Assembly: GCA_903873905.1 (NCBI GenBank)
Contig: CAIQQJ010000174.1
Span: 1-36,924 of the forward strand
From: an uncultured Flavobacteriales bacterium
Lineage (GTDB): Bacteria > Bacteroidota > Bacteroidia > Palsa-965
DNA: 36,924 nucleotides
Direction of reading: 5' to 3'
The notes under the pieces are model-generated. The model did no database searches. It was not told the DNA's origin and saw only the letters and a list, made by a program, of their open reading frames with translations. Below, piece by piece: positions 17,309-24,463 of this stretch. Numbering within the stretch: position 1 is the stretch's first letter; each line of letters begins with the position of its first letter. The translations under genes and the position numbers were made by a program.

Positions 17309-17777
17309 TCAATGGAATTTACCCAGAATCGGAAATTAGTAATAGCTTGAAGTGGTTAAGGGCCTTGTTTATGAACCCTTTAGGATATTCACTTCAACAC
17401 CCTAAAATTAGGGATTTAAAGCTTGTCAAGCATTAATAAATAATTAACAAATTACATAGTTTTATTAAATAGATTTTAGGAAAGCTTGTTTACAACTGCA
17501 CCTGTTTTCAGTTCTATAGTTTCGAATTCCACGTGGTCTCCTTTCTGAATGAAGAAATAATTATGCAGTAATTCCTTTTAATCGATTTTGTTTTGCACAA
17601 AACGCAAAAATCTATTTGAGTTTCCTTTGAAAATTCAAAATCAGAAAAAAATGCAATTCTCATTCAATGTGATGCGAAAGCCAATTATTGGGATTGCGTT
17701 GAGCATTCTACTTTTATCCGAGGTTCATGAAAAATACTCCAAACTCTCCACTGCAAACTAATAACTAATTTAGACCC
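17309..17777. other. 469-nt gene-free stretch between two divergent genes
   Basis: No credible complete gene is visible. The stretch holds a small perfect palindrome (CCCTAA-AA-TTAGGG at 17400-17413), a possible gene remnant on the minus strand (17476-17577) and, on the plus strand, a 36-codon open frame at 17651-17761 with a hydrophobic patch that I do not call. It must also hold the promoters of both divergent neighbours, but I see no good TAnnTTTG box; TAATTTAG just before 17778 is a weak candidate. Confidence 0.6.
17476..17577 (-). pseudogene. Possible remnant of a cold-shock-domain-like gene (3' end only)
   Basis: On the reverse strand 33 codons lie between two in-frame TAA stops with no start codon. 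The peptide reads protein-like: a L-L-H-N-Y-F-F-I start, then K-G-D-H-V-E-F-E-T-I-E, then K-T-G-A-V-V-N-K-L-S before the stop. The order K-G-D-x-V-x-F-E ... K-G/T-G-x-x-A/V-V-N resembles the last two strands of a cold-shock domain. The expected first half with F-x-F-I RNP motifs is not seen in any frame upstream. It may be a decayed gene or chance; the resemblance is by eye only. Confidence 0.3.
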
Positions 17778-19175
17778 ATGCTGTACGGTATTTTAAAATT
17801 CCTATTTCGGATTACCATCAATGTGTTTTTTCGAAATACGCACAAACATCGTCCCGAATTAATTCCAAATGAAGGACCGTTGATTATTTGCGCTAATCAC
17901 CCTGGAGCATTTCTTGACCCTGTTGTCATTGCATCGATTGTTAATCGCAAAATATTTTTTCTTGCGAAGGGATCGGTTTTTAAAGGGGCATTTGCAAAAT
18001 GGTTTCTACCGAAATTAAATATCATTCCCGTTTATCGTCAAGCTGATGATCCGACGCAGATGCATAAGAATGAGGAAACATTTATTCGTTGTTTTGAGCA
18101 TCTTGGAAATAATGGAACCATTTTGATTTTTCCTGAAGGAATCAGCATTACAGAAAGGAAATTGCGTCCTGTGAAAACGGGTGCGGCTAGAATTGCTTTG
18201 GGTGCTGAAGAAAAATGTGGAAAAGATCTTGGTGTGAAAATTCAATGTATTGGGTTGAATTATGAAAATCCGCATAGTTTCAGAAAAGATGTTTACATCA
18301 GTTACAGCGAACCAATCAATGTTTCTGATTATTACGACAAATTCAAATCAGAAGGGTTTGCCGCTGCAGAAGAATTGACAGAAGAAATTCGAAAACGACT
18401 GGAAGAACAAATGATTCACACCAGCGATGAAGAAACAGATCGTTTGGTATCGGATATTGAACGTTTATACAAACAGGATTTATTAAAGGAGCAAGGTATC
18501 GAGGAAAGTGATAAGCAAGCGGCCTTTGAATTGTCGAAACGAATTGTTCTTACAGTTAATTTTTTCAAGGAACGAGAACCGAAAAGAGTGGAACGAATGG
18601 CACTGGAAATCAGAAGCTATTTCCAGAAAATAGTAGAACTCGGTTTGAGCGATACCGTAATTAATGTTGGGGAAACCGAATCGCGATGGATGAAAAATAT
18701 GAAGGAACTTTTATTTATTGTTGTGGGCTTTCCATTTTTTATTTATGGGATTGTACACAATTACCTCTGTTTTTTATTGGCATCGGTGCTTTCAAAGAAA
18801 TTGGTTAAGCAAAAGGAATATCGCGGTGCCATCGGTGTTGCTGCAGGAATGTTTTTGTTCCTGATCTGGTATATCATTCTTGGAATTCTTTCTTGGAAAT
18901 TTATCCATCATCACGCCTTATCCATTCACCCAGGTTTGGAATGGTTGTGTTATTTTATAACGTGGCCTGTTTTAGGATTATTTGCATGGTATTATTTCTG
19001 CAAATTGCGTTACATCAACAAACGCTGGGTAATGATGTCGCTCTTTTACAAACAAACGGCTCTTGTTTCCGAATTAATTGTGATGCGAAAAAACCTGATC
19101 AAGGAATTGGAACAAGCAATTTCCGACCGAGACAAATACGGAATTGAACCGTGGATGTATGGTGGAAGAAAATGA
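17778..19175 (+). CDS. PlsC-type lysophospholipid/glycerol-phosphate acyltransferase with C-terminal membrane domain
   Basis: This is a 465-residue protein. The acyltransferase domain (about 10-215) has the block N-H-P-G-A-F-L-D-P near residue 38, a basic loop with P-V-Y-R near 92, and I-F-P-E-G-I-S near 117. It should move an acyl chain to a glycerol-phosphate or lysophospholipid at the inner membrane. The spacing H-P-G-A-F-L-D puts five residues between His and Asp, one more than the classic HX4D, as in the N-H-P-N-x-x-x-D branch. The C-terminal part has a charged linker and three hydrophobic segments (about 315-345, 355-378, 392-411), so the protein is membrane-embedded, unlike short PlsC proteins. 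The exact substrate is open. Confidence 0.85.
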   Translation: MLYGILKFLFRITINVFFRNTHKHRPELIPNEGPLIICANHPGAFLDPVVIASIVNRKIFFLAKGSVFKGAFAKWFLPKLNIIPVYRQADDPTQMHKNEETFIRCFEHLGNNGTILIFPEGISITERKLRPVKTGAARIALGAEEKCGKDLGVKIQCIGLNYENPHSFRKDVYISYSEPINVSDYYDKFKSEGFAAAEELTEEIRKRLEEQMIHTSDEETDRLVSDIERLYKQDLLKEQGIEESDKQAAFELSKRIVLTVNFFKEREPKRVERMALEIRSYFQKIVELGLSDTVINVGETESRWMKNMKELLFIVVGFPFFIYGIVHNYLCFLLASVLSKKLVKQKEYRGAIGVAAGMFLFLIWYIILGILSWKFIHHHALSIHPGLEWLCYFITWPVLGLFAWYYFCKLRYINKRWVMMSLFYKQTALVSELIVMRKNLIKELEQAISDRDKYGIEPWMYGGRK

Positions 19176-19211
19176 TTTCAGATGTGCAGATTTCAGATTA
19201 GCAATTACCAA

Positions 19212-19685
19212 TTACTGCTCGTTAGTAACAACTTCTACTGAAAGAATAATGTTTCCAAATGGAACGGCTGAAACAATTACTTCATCGTTCACTTTCACTT
19301 TAACGATTTGTTCTGCAGTGAGTCTTATTTTCTGATTTACACAGGTAATGATTTTCCCATCTATCTGTGTGATTTTTCCGCGAATAACTTTTTTCTGCCA
19401 AGCGTTGGAACATTTCTTGTGGTTCAACAAAACATTTACAAATAAGCGCGCAGGAAGAATGGTTAGGAAAACCAGAATCACATTAAGCCATTCTCTTAAC
19501 GATTGATGTTCCTGTAATCCAAACTTTTCATAATAAAGATTTTCATAGGCAACCAGAAATCCAAAAAGAACAAACGGAATCAGGTACATGGTAATTCCTT
19601 TCACCAAATTTTTATGCGACAAAACGGCAATTTGATCTTTCTCTTCACTATTGAGTTTTACAAGTGCAATCGGTGGTTGGTTCAT
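19212..19685 (-). CDS. Membrane protein of unknown function (two TM + C-terminal beta domain)
   Basis: This is a 157-residue protein without a recognised family. A polar N-terminus (E-E-K-D-Q-I-A-V-L-S) is followed by two hydrophobic segments at about 28-50 and 66-88. A basic stretch (H-K-K-C-S-N-A-W-Q-K-K-V-I-R-G-K) then leads into a C-terminal region with alternating hydrophobic residues (I-T-Q-I-D-G-K-I-I-T-C-V, I-V-K-V-K-V-N-D-E-V-I-V) that looks like a small beta barrel or OB-like domain. It is convergent with the acyltransferase gene (36 nt gap) and divergent from cmk. A good -7 box lies at 19690-19697. Confidence 0.75.
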   Translation of the reverse strand: MNQPPIALVKLNSEEKDQIAVLSHKNLVKGITMYLIPFVLFGFLVAYENLYYEKFGLQEHQSLREWLNVILVFLTILPARLFVNVLLNHKKCSNAWQKKVIRGKITQIDGKIITCVNQKIRLTAEQIVKVKVNDEVIVSAVPFGNIILSVEVVTNEQ

Positions 19686-19689
19686 AAGG

Positions 19690-19697
19690 CAAAAGTA
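19690..19697 (-). promoter_or_regulatory. -7 box for the 19212-19685 membrane protein gene
   Basis: The reverse strand reads TACTTTTG, an exact TAnnTTTG match, ending 4 nt before the ATG. A TTG lies 22 nt further upstream (19720-19722). The mRNA would be nearly leaderless. Confidence 0.45.
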
Positions 19698-19724
19698 CGA
19701 CAGTAAGGATTCGAAATTTCAAGG

Positions 19725-19754
19725 ATTCAAAAATTCGTAACATAATTTTTGAAT
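19725..19754. repeat. AT-rich inverted repeat between divergent genes
   Basis: ATTCAAAAATT (19725-19735) and AATTTTTGAAT (19744-19754) are perfect complements around an 8-nt loop. More TTTGAA units follow to about 19788. It belongs to the same compositional family as the repeats at 5206-5296 and 26131-26151. Confidence 0.6.
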
Positions 19755-19806
19755 TCCATAATGTTTGAATTTTTGAAACTTTGAATTATTCCCCGTGATT
19801 ATTCAG

Positions 19807-19814
19807 TAGTTTTG
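19807..19814 (+). promoter_or_regulatory. -7 box for cmk
   Basis: TAGTTTTG matches TAnnTTTG exactly, 15 nt before the cmk ATG. A TTG at 19781-19783 is 23 nt upstream, slightly farther than consensus. Confidence 0.5.
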
Positions 19815-19829
19815 AAATAGAATTCAGCT

Positions 19830-20534
19830 ATGAAACCAATTACCATTGCCATTGACGGATATTCATCGTGCGGAAAAAGCACGATTGCAAAAAGTTTGGC
19901 TGCAAAACTGCATTATAGTTACGTGGATACTGGTGCAATGTATAGAGCGGTGACGCTTTATTGCATTGACCATGGCTTGATAAAAGATCATGCTTTTGAT
20001 GAGCATGAAATTGTTTTGGCATTGAAGGATATTCATCTCACTTTTAAATTCAATCCTAATACAAAATCTTCTGAAACTTTTCTTAATGGAATAAATGTTG
20101 AAAAGGAAATTCGGAGCATGAATGTTTCTTCAAGCGTGAGTCCTGTTTCGAAAATCCATGAGGTGCGTGTGCACCTGGTTGCATTACAACGTGAGATGGG
20201 AAAAAATAAGGCGGTGGTAATGGATGGAAGGGATATTGGAACAAATGTTTTTCCCGATGCCGAATTGAAAATTTTCATGACAGCAGATCCGGATATTCGA
20301 ACACACCGACGGTATGATGAACTTGCTGCGAAAGGTGTGAAAATTACTTTTGAGGAAGTTCGTGAAAATTTGATTTCACGCGATCATGAAGACACACACC
20401 GCAAGGAAAATCCATTGATCAAAGCCGATGATGCAATCGTTTTGGACAACACGGATTTGACTAGAGAAGAACAACTCGAATTTGTGGTGAAATTGGTAGA
20501 AGACCTGAGTCTTGGTTACGATTTGGCAAAGTAA
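19830..20534 (+). CDS. cmk: (d)CMP kinase
   Basis: Cmk phosphorylates CMP and dCMP to the diphosphates for RNA, DNA and CDP-lipid synthesis. The product has 234 residues with the P-loop I-A-I-D-G-Y-S-S-C-G-K-S-T at 6-18, Y-V-D-T-G-A-M-Y-R-A-V near 36, R-S-M-N-V-S near 92, V-V-M-D-G-R-D-I-G-T near 130 and the C-terminal lid with R-D-H-E-D-T-H-R near 188. Length and motifs are normal for the enzyme. The Y-S-S-C variant of the P-loop replaces the P-A-G-S common elsewhere. Its position next to phospholipid genes fits a link to CDP-lipid supply, though this may be chance. Confidence 0.95.
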   Translation: MKPITIAIDGYSSCGKSTIAKSLAAKLHYSYVDTGAMYRAVTLYCIDHGLIKDHAFDEHEIVLALKDIHLTFKFNPNTKSSETFLNGINVEKEIRSMNVSSSVSPVSKIHEVRVHLVALQREMGKNKAVVMDGRDIGTNVFPDAELKIFMTADPDIRTHRRYDELAAKGVKITFEEVRENLISRDHEDTHRKENPLIKADDAIVLDNTDLTREEQLEFVVKLVEDLSLGYDLAK

Positions 20535-20650
20535 TTTCATTTTAAATTGTTTTTCTTCACAAAGCCCGCTGACGACCATTTCCACTTTCTTGACGGTTAA
20601 TTTTTATTTCGAAACCGCTACAGTCAAGGCTACCGCTTCTTTTCAATTAT

Positions 20651-20763
20651 GGCGTGCCCCTCCTGCGTCGGGTCGGGCTATCCGTTCCAAGTCCTCAGCC
20701 GCAGTGTCGGGTTTGAAAACCCAACACCACGGCTTCCGGGCTTTCCTCTACTATCCCTCACGC
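20651..20763 (-). repeat. Dispersed structured repeat, copy A
   Basis: Read on the reverse strand, it starts GCGTGAGGGATAGTA and ends GGGGCACGCC. The end stem GCGTG/CACGC closes the element. Inside, an 18-bp arm (AGCCGTGGTGTTGGGTTT paired with AAACCCGACACTGCGGCT, with G-T pairs) makes a strong hairpin. Then come GAGGACTTG, GGATAGCCCGACCC and a short variable arm. It is matched base for base over most of its length by copy B at 23021-23150, in the opposite orientation. It is not downstream of any gene read in its own direction. Confidence 0.85.
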
Positions 20764-20899
20764 AAGAAGAGGAGATTACGGAGACAAGAAAACACAACTA
20801 TTGCCACGAATTTCTAAAACCCAAACCCTACTGTGAATCTGCCATTTGAAATCTGCTTATTTGAACATCATTTACACATCATTTCCTCCTCATTTTCCC

Positions 20900-20907
20900 T
20901 AACTTCG
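20900..20907 (+). promoter_or_regulatory. -7-like box for the 20912 gene
   Basis: TAACTTCG is one base from TAnnTTTG and ends only 4 nt before the ATG, so a transcript from it would be almost leaderless. No -33 TTG is seen at the right distance. Confidence 0.35.
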
Positions 20908-20911
20908 CGGC

Positions 20912-21592
20912 ATGAAAGTCCGGTCACGGTTCAGTTATTTTAGAGATAAACTTCAGGTGTTTTTCCTTGGACTTTTGTTTGGTCTTGTTTTGGGCGGAGG
21001 TTTTTTTGTCTTGAAACTTGATCAATACGTGAGGGAGCTGTCATTTTATAAATCATTGACAGAAAAAAAAGATCAGAATGATTTGGTTACAGTCGATACA
21101 AAAACTGAAACTGAAAAGCCTGTTGTTAAAAAAAATAAAAAGGAAAATTCAGTTTCTTATCGAAGCGATTCTACTACAAAAAGTTCTTCCTCTATGGACC
21201 TTGACACTTCAACAAGCGTTGTGTCGAGAGGAAATACCAATGAAAATGGAACAACCTTCGTAGTTCGAAAGGATGAGATGCTGGCTGAGAAAACGTATTC
21301 TGCACAAATTATTGCCAACAAAAAATCGGGTGACTCAACCGCAATTAAAGAAAACCCCAGTACGGTCGATGTTGAGTTCTGGAAATCACCTTTAAATTAT
21401 CATGGATATAAATTCAGCCGAAATAAACTGGTTTTATTCGGTTTTGGCGATCAGGATTTGGTTTCCGTTTTCAAAATGGAAAATGAGACATTTCTAAAAT
21501 GTCTCACTGGTGTTTTTAGGGTTGAGCCAACAACCGAATTTCACCAATTAGAGCGCGTTACCGACGAATCTTTGCTTTCTAAAATCAAATGA
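20912..21592 (+). CDS. Membrane-anchored protein of unknown function upstream of dapF
   Basis: The product has 226 residues. One hydrophobic segment at about 14-34 (F-F-L-G-L-L-F-G-L-V-L-G-G-G-F-F-V-L) after basic residues should anchor it with the rest outside the cytoplasm. A low-complexity Lys/Ser/Thr/Glu linker (about 50-115) leads to a C-terminal domain with L-N-Y-H-G-Y-K-F-S-R-N-K-L-V-L-F-G and F-R-V-E-P-T-T-E-F-H-Q-L. I recognise no family. It overlaps dapF by 4 nt (ATGA), which suggests coupled translation and perhaps a role at the cell wall; the latter is only inference. Confidence 0.8.
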   Translation: MKVRSRFSYFRDKLQVFFLGLLFGLVLGGGFFVLKLDQYVRELSFYKSLTEKKDQNDLVTVDTKTETEKPVVKKNKKENSVSYRSDSTTKSSSSMDLDTSTSVVSRGNTNENGTTFVVRKDEMLAEKTYSAQIIANKKSGDSTAIKENPSTVDVEFWKSPLNYHGYKFSRNKLVLFGFGDQDLVSVFKMENETFLKCLTGVFRVEPTTEFHQLERVTDESLLSKIK

Positions 21593-22371
21593 AACGGACC
21601 TTTTATAAATACGAAGGCACCGGCAACGATTTCATCCTGTTTGACGACAGAGAAAATTCCTTCGATAAGAACAATTCAAAACTAATTGCTCGTTTGTGCA
21701 ACCGAAAATTTGGAATAGGTGCGGATGGCTTGATGTTGTTGCGCAATATAGAGGGATACGATTTTGAAATGGTCTATTTCAATTCCGATGGAAATCCGAG
21801 TTCTATGTGTGGCAATGGTGGAAGATGCATTTCTCGCTTTGCACTTGATATTGGTGCTGTGAAAAAAAACGAAGTGAGTTTCTTGGCCATTGATGGAAAG
21901 CATACTGCAATCATTACGCAAGAAACAGTGAAGTTGAAAATGAATGATGTGAACGAAATTGAGAATGGAAACGATTTTTTCTACTTGAATACAGGTTCTC
22001 CACATTATGTAACATTTAGTGCTCATGTGCATGAACTTGATGTTTTTACTGAAGGAAAAAATATCCGTAACAGTGATCGATTCAAAAAAGAAGGAACGAA
22101 TGTAAATTTTGTAGAGAAGGAAAAGGATGGGATTTTTGTTCGCACGTACGAACGTGGAGTGGAGAATGAAACATTGTCCTGCGGAACTGGCGTAACAGCC
22201 TGCGCGCTTGCAGCTGCGATAAAAGGCATTGCAACATCACCTGAAAAATGTTTGGTGAGCACGCTCGGAGGGAATCTTTCCGTTCATTATAAGCGTGAAG
22301 AAAATGGTTTTTCAAATGTGTGGTTGGAAGGCCCAGCGAATTCTGTTTTCAAGGGAGAAATTGAAGTTTGA
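21589..22371 (+). CDS. dapF: Diaminopimelate epimerase
   Basis: DapF converts LL- to meso-diaminopimelate for lysine and peptidoglycan synthesis without a cofactor. The 260-residue product has Y-E-G-T-G-N-D-F near the start, the first catalytic cysteine in S-M-C-G-N-G-G-R-C near residue 76, G-S-P-H-Y-V near 137, and the second in L-S-C-G-T-G-V-T-A-C-A near 202. Both catalytic Cys residues and the two-lobed pattern are intact. The length is slightly under the 274 aa of E. coli. It starts inside the previous gene and is followed, 86 nt on, by an orphan gene on the same strand. Confidence 0.96.
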   Translation: MKRTFYKYEGTGNDFILFDDRENSFDKNNSKLIARLCNRKFGIGADGLMLLRNIEGYDFEMVYFNSDGNPSSMCGNGGRCISRFALDIGAVKKNEVSFLAIDGKHTAIITQETVKLKMNDVNEIENGNDFFYLNTGSPHYVTFSAHVHELDVFTEGKNIRNSDRFKKEGTNVNFVEKEKDGIFVRTYERGVENETLSCGTGVTACALAAAIKGIATSPEKCLVSTLGGNLSVHYKREENGFSNVWLEGPANSVFKGEIEV

Positions 22372-22457
22372 TGTTGGTCGAAAAAAAATAATTTCGATTT
22401 TTGAAAAGAAATAATTCGGATTCAGTTTTCATTAATAGTATTGTCTAAAAAAGCGTT

Positions 22458-23003
22458 GTGAAAAATTTCACTTTAGAGAATATACGTTCTGCTGAAAATC
22501 AAGATTTGTCGAAAGGAGTTTTCGTGATACTATTTAATGCAACGAACATTCCACCGCACCTGTTGATTTCCATTGAGGGAAAAATTTATTCCATTACTGA
22601 TTCCGGAAGACAACTGGGAAGTTCATTGGAGAAATTGGTTTTGTTTATCAAGCGTAAAAATGTTCCCACAGTTTTTGTAGAATGGATGCAGTTGGAAAGT
22701 TGGAAAGTAGCAACGTTAGAAAGTTTGATTCGGGATTCTTTCTTAAAGTATGATAGGGTGGTGGAAGGTAAAATCTCCTGTTTGTTTCCTATTCGTGCTA
22801 TTGCTGCTGCGGTTTTGGGAGCGGAAATGATGAAGGCTAATTTTATTTTTGAATTGTTTCCGCTAATGGAAAAGAAAAATGCTCTTGGAAAAGTTTTTGA
22901 ACTGAATATGGGAACGGCAATTGTGAATAGCAATTTTAATTTATTGACTTATTCTGATAGTGAACTTCGAAAATCAATTCTTGAAGCGAAGAAAATAATT
23001 TGA
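22458..23003 (+). CDS. Conserved-looking protein of unknown function downstream of dapF
   Basis: This is a 181-residue product with a GTG start at 22458. It has no signal peptide and no membrane segment. The middle has a mixed alpha/beta look (G-V-F-V-I-L-F-N-A-T-N-I, T-V-F-V-E-W-M-Q-L-E), then C-L-F-P-I-R-A-I-A-A-A-V-L-G-A-E near residue 114 and an end L-N-M-G-T-A-I-V-N-S-N-F. I do not recognise the family. Codon use and base composition resemble the neighbours. Copy B of the structured repeat begins 17 nt after its stop, in the same direction, so it may be transcribed with this gene. Confidence 0.75.
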   Translation: MKNFTLENIRSAENQDLSKGVFVILFNATNIPPHLLISIEGKIYSITDSGRQLGSSLEKLVLFIKRKNVPTVFVEWMQLESWKVATLESLIRDSFLKYDRVVEGKISCLFPIRAIAAAVLGAEMMKANFIFELFPLMEKKNALGKVFELNMGTAIVNSNFNLLTYSDSELRKSILEAKKII

Positions 23004-23020
23004 TTTATTAGTTTGATCTC

Positions 23021-23150
23021 GCGTGAGGGATAGTAACGAAAAGCCCGGAAGACGTGGTGTTGGGTTTTCAAACCCGACACTGCGGCTGAGGACTTGCAGT
23101 GGATAGCCCGACCCCAATCCCAACAGCATTGTTGGGATTGGGGGCACGCC
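23021..23150 (+). repeat. Dispersed structured repeat, copy B
   Basis: It opens GCGTGAGGGATAGTA and closes with CACGCC; GCGTG (23021-23025) pairs with CACGC (23145-23149). The main arm spans 23050-23087 with one A-G mismatch at 23052/23085 that is a C-G pair in copy A. The second arm is a perfect 14-bp hairpin, CCCCAATCCCAACA (23112-23125) with TGTTGGGATTGGGG (23130-23143), which replaces the much shorter arm of copy A. Unpaired parts GAGGACTTG and GGATAGCCCGACCC are identical between copies. Confidence 0.85.
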
Positions 23151-23227
23151 CTTATGATTTCAGATTACAAATGAAAAGGACGGCAGGTAAAATTAGAAAC
23201 CTTTGGAGAGGCAGTAGAATTTTCTAT

Positions 23228-24463
23228 TTAATACAAATCAGTATCGTCAATCAAATCAACCACATCTTTGTATTGAACTTTTTTCATTTCTTCTTCTTTC
23301 GATGCTTTTCGAATATCACCATTGCCAGGACCGGAATTATTATCGCCAGGATCCATTGTGTTGTTGAGATCCATGATGTCGTACATCAAATAATTTCCAC
23401 TTGATTTTTTTGCACTTCCGAAACGACAGGCAATTCCAAAATTCACAAATAGGGAAGGAGCAGGTTGCCCATCAAAAAAATTCGCGATGGGTCTTGCGTG
23501 ATTCTGTTGATTGAAAGAATGTGAATACAGCCAAACGTGTTCACGAACGGCAAATCCTCCTGCCACAAAAAAACTGAAATTAGGACTCGGACGGAAATCG
23601 AATCGTACACCATTTGAAAGTCCGGTTTGACCGAATTGAATTATTTTATCACCGAATGGATACAGACTGTCGCCATTGCTGATGTTGTATAATCCTCCGT
23701 ATGATTTACTGTAAATGCTAAACGAAAATTTCGGTGTTGGCTGAAAGTTGAATGAAATGACCCTTGGAAATTGGATGTTGAAATAAAATTTGCTGTCCAA
23801 TTTACCAATACGGAATCCCAACATCGGAAGGTAATTTCGATTGCCGAAAAGAAATGTTTTTGTAATTCCACCGCGCACGCTGAAACTTGGGTTGATCATC
23901 CAATTGAAAACGGCAGCGCTCGCAAATTTGAATTGTTGTGTTTGTTGTTTGTCGTATTTGTCACCAACTACATAAGGAGAAGCATCGACAAACAAAATGA
24001 ATTTTGAGCCGAATCCATAAATTGCACGCAGGCCCATTCCGATTTTATAAAGTTTGTGTTGTTGGTCCAATCCTGAAAAACGGGGTTGATCCAATAATCC
24101 GTTCATCGTCATTAAAAGATGAAACGTGTTCAAATTTGAACTGTCGTTTTTGTCAATGGAAGTGTGCGTGTAAAGCGGACAATAAAATCCAATGTTGGAG
24201 GTGATGAATTTATAATTTCCAAGTCGCGATGTGAGCATTTGACTTGGAATGGAATTCATGCTTTTCATTGGTCGACTTCCTGTTGCATAGAGGTTCATAT
24301 ATAAACAGGGCCGAATATAATTCCTGACTTCCCGCTGTTGTGCGGCAGAAAAAAACTGTTTTTGATTCAATGAATCATTCACACCCGCATGAAGCACGGA
24401 TGCCGGCAGAAAAATAATCAGCCAGCTCAATAGCAATAGAAAATGTTTTGCGCTTCGCATCAT
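23228..24463 (-). CDS. Predicted outer-membrane beta-barrel protein (DUF6268-like)
   Basis: This is a 411-residue protein with a signal peptide (about 1-26, ending L-H-A). The rest is rich in alternating aromatic/hydrophobic strands typical of outer-membrane barrels: K-F-I-L-F-V-D-A-S-P-Y-V, S-F-S-V-R-G-G-I-T-K-T-F, Y-L-P-M-L-G-F-R-I-G, F-S-F-F-V-A-G-G-F-A-V. The tail is an acidic/Asn-Gly linker and a charged segment ending L-I-D-D-T-D-L-Y, so it does not end in the usual terminal Phe. The pattern fits DUF6268-type porin-like proteins, from memory. It overlaps the previous gene by one base (TAATG) and ends the sigma-factor operon. Confidence 0.7.
   Translation of the reverse strand: MMRSAKHFLLLLSWLIIFLPASVLHAGVNDSLNQKQFFSAAQQREVRNYIRPCLYMNLYATGSRPMKSMNSIPSQMLTSRLGNYKFITSNIGFYCPLYTHTSIDKNDSSNLNTFHLLMTMNGLLDQPRFSGLDQQHKLYKIGMGLRAIYGFGSKFILFVDASPYVVGDKYDKQQTQQFKFASAAVFNWMINPSFSVRGGITKTFLFGNRNYLPMLGFRIGKLDSKFYFNIQFPRVISFNFQPTPKFSFSIYSKSYGGLYNISNGDSLYPFGDKIIQFGQTGLSNGVRFDFRPSPNFSFFVAGGFAVREHVWLYSHSFNQQNHARPIANFFDGQPAPSLFVNFGIACRFGSAKKSSGNYLMYDIMDLNNTMDPGDNNSGPGNGDIRKASKEEEMKKVQYKDVVDLIDDTDLY

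Larger units (their letters stand above)
20535..20911. other. 377-nt gap carrying copy A of a dispersed structured repeat
   Basis: No gene is supported. The centre is repeat copy A (20651-20763). The left part (20535-20650) shows nothing recognisable, and no cmk terminator is evident. The right part (20764-20899) is AT-rich, with two near copies of a TTTGAA(A)TCTGC motif around 20837-20863, ending in a -7-like box for the next gene. Confidence 0.7.

Noticed and set aside
17651-17761. 36-codon plus-strand frame with a hydrophobic patch
   Set aside because: Short, no ribosome site or recognisable pattern; it may be chance in AT-rich DNA.
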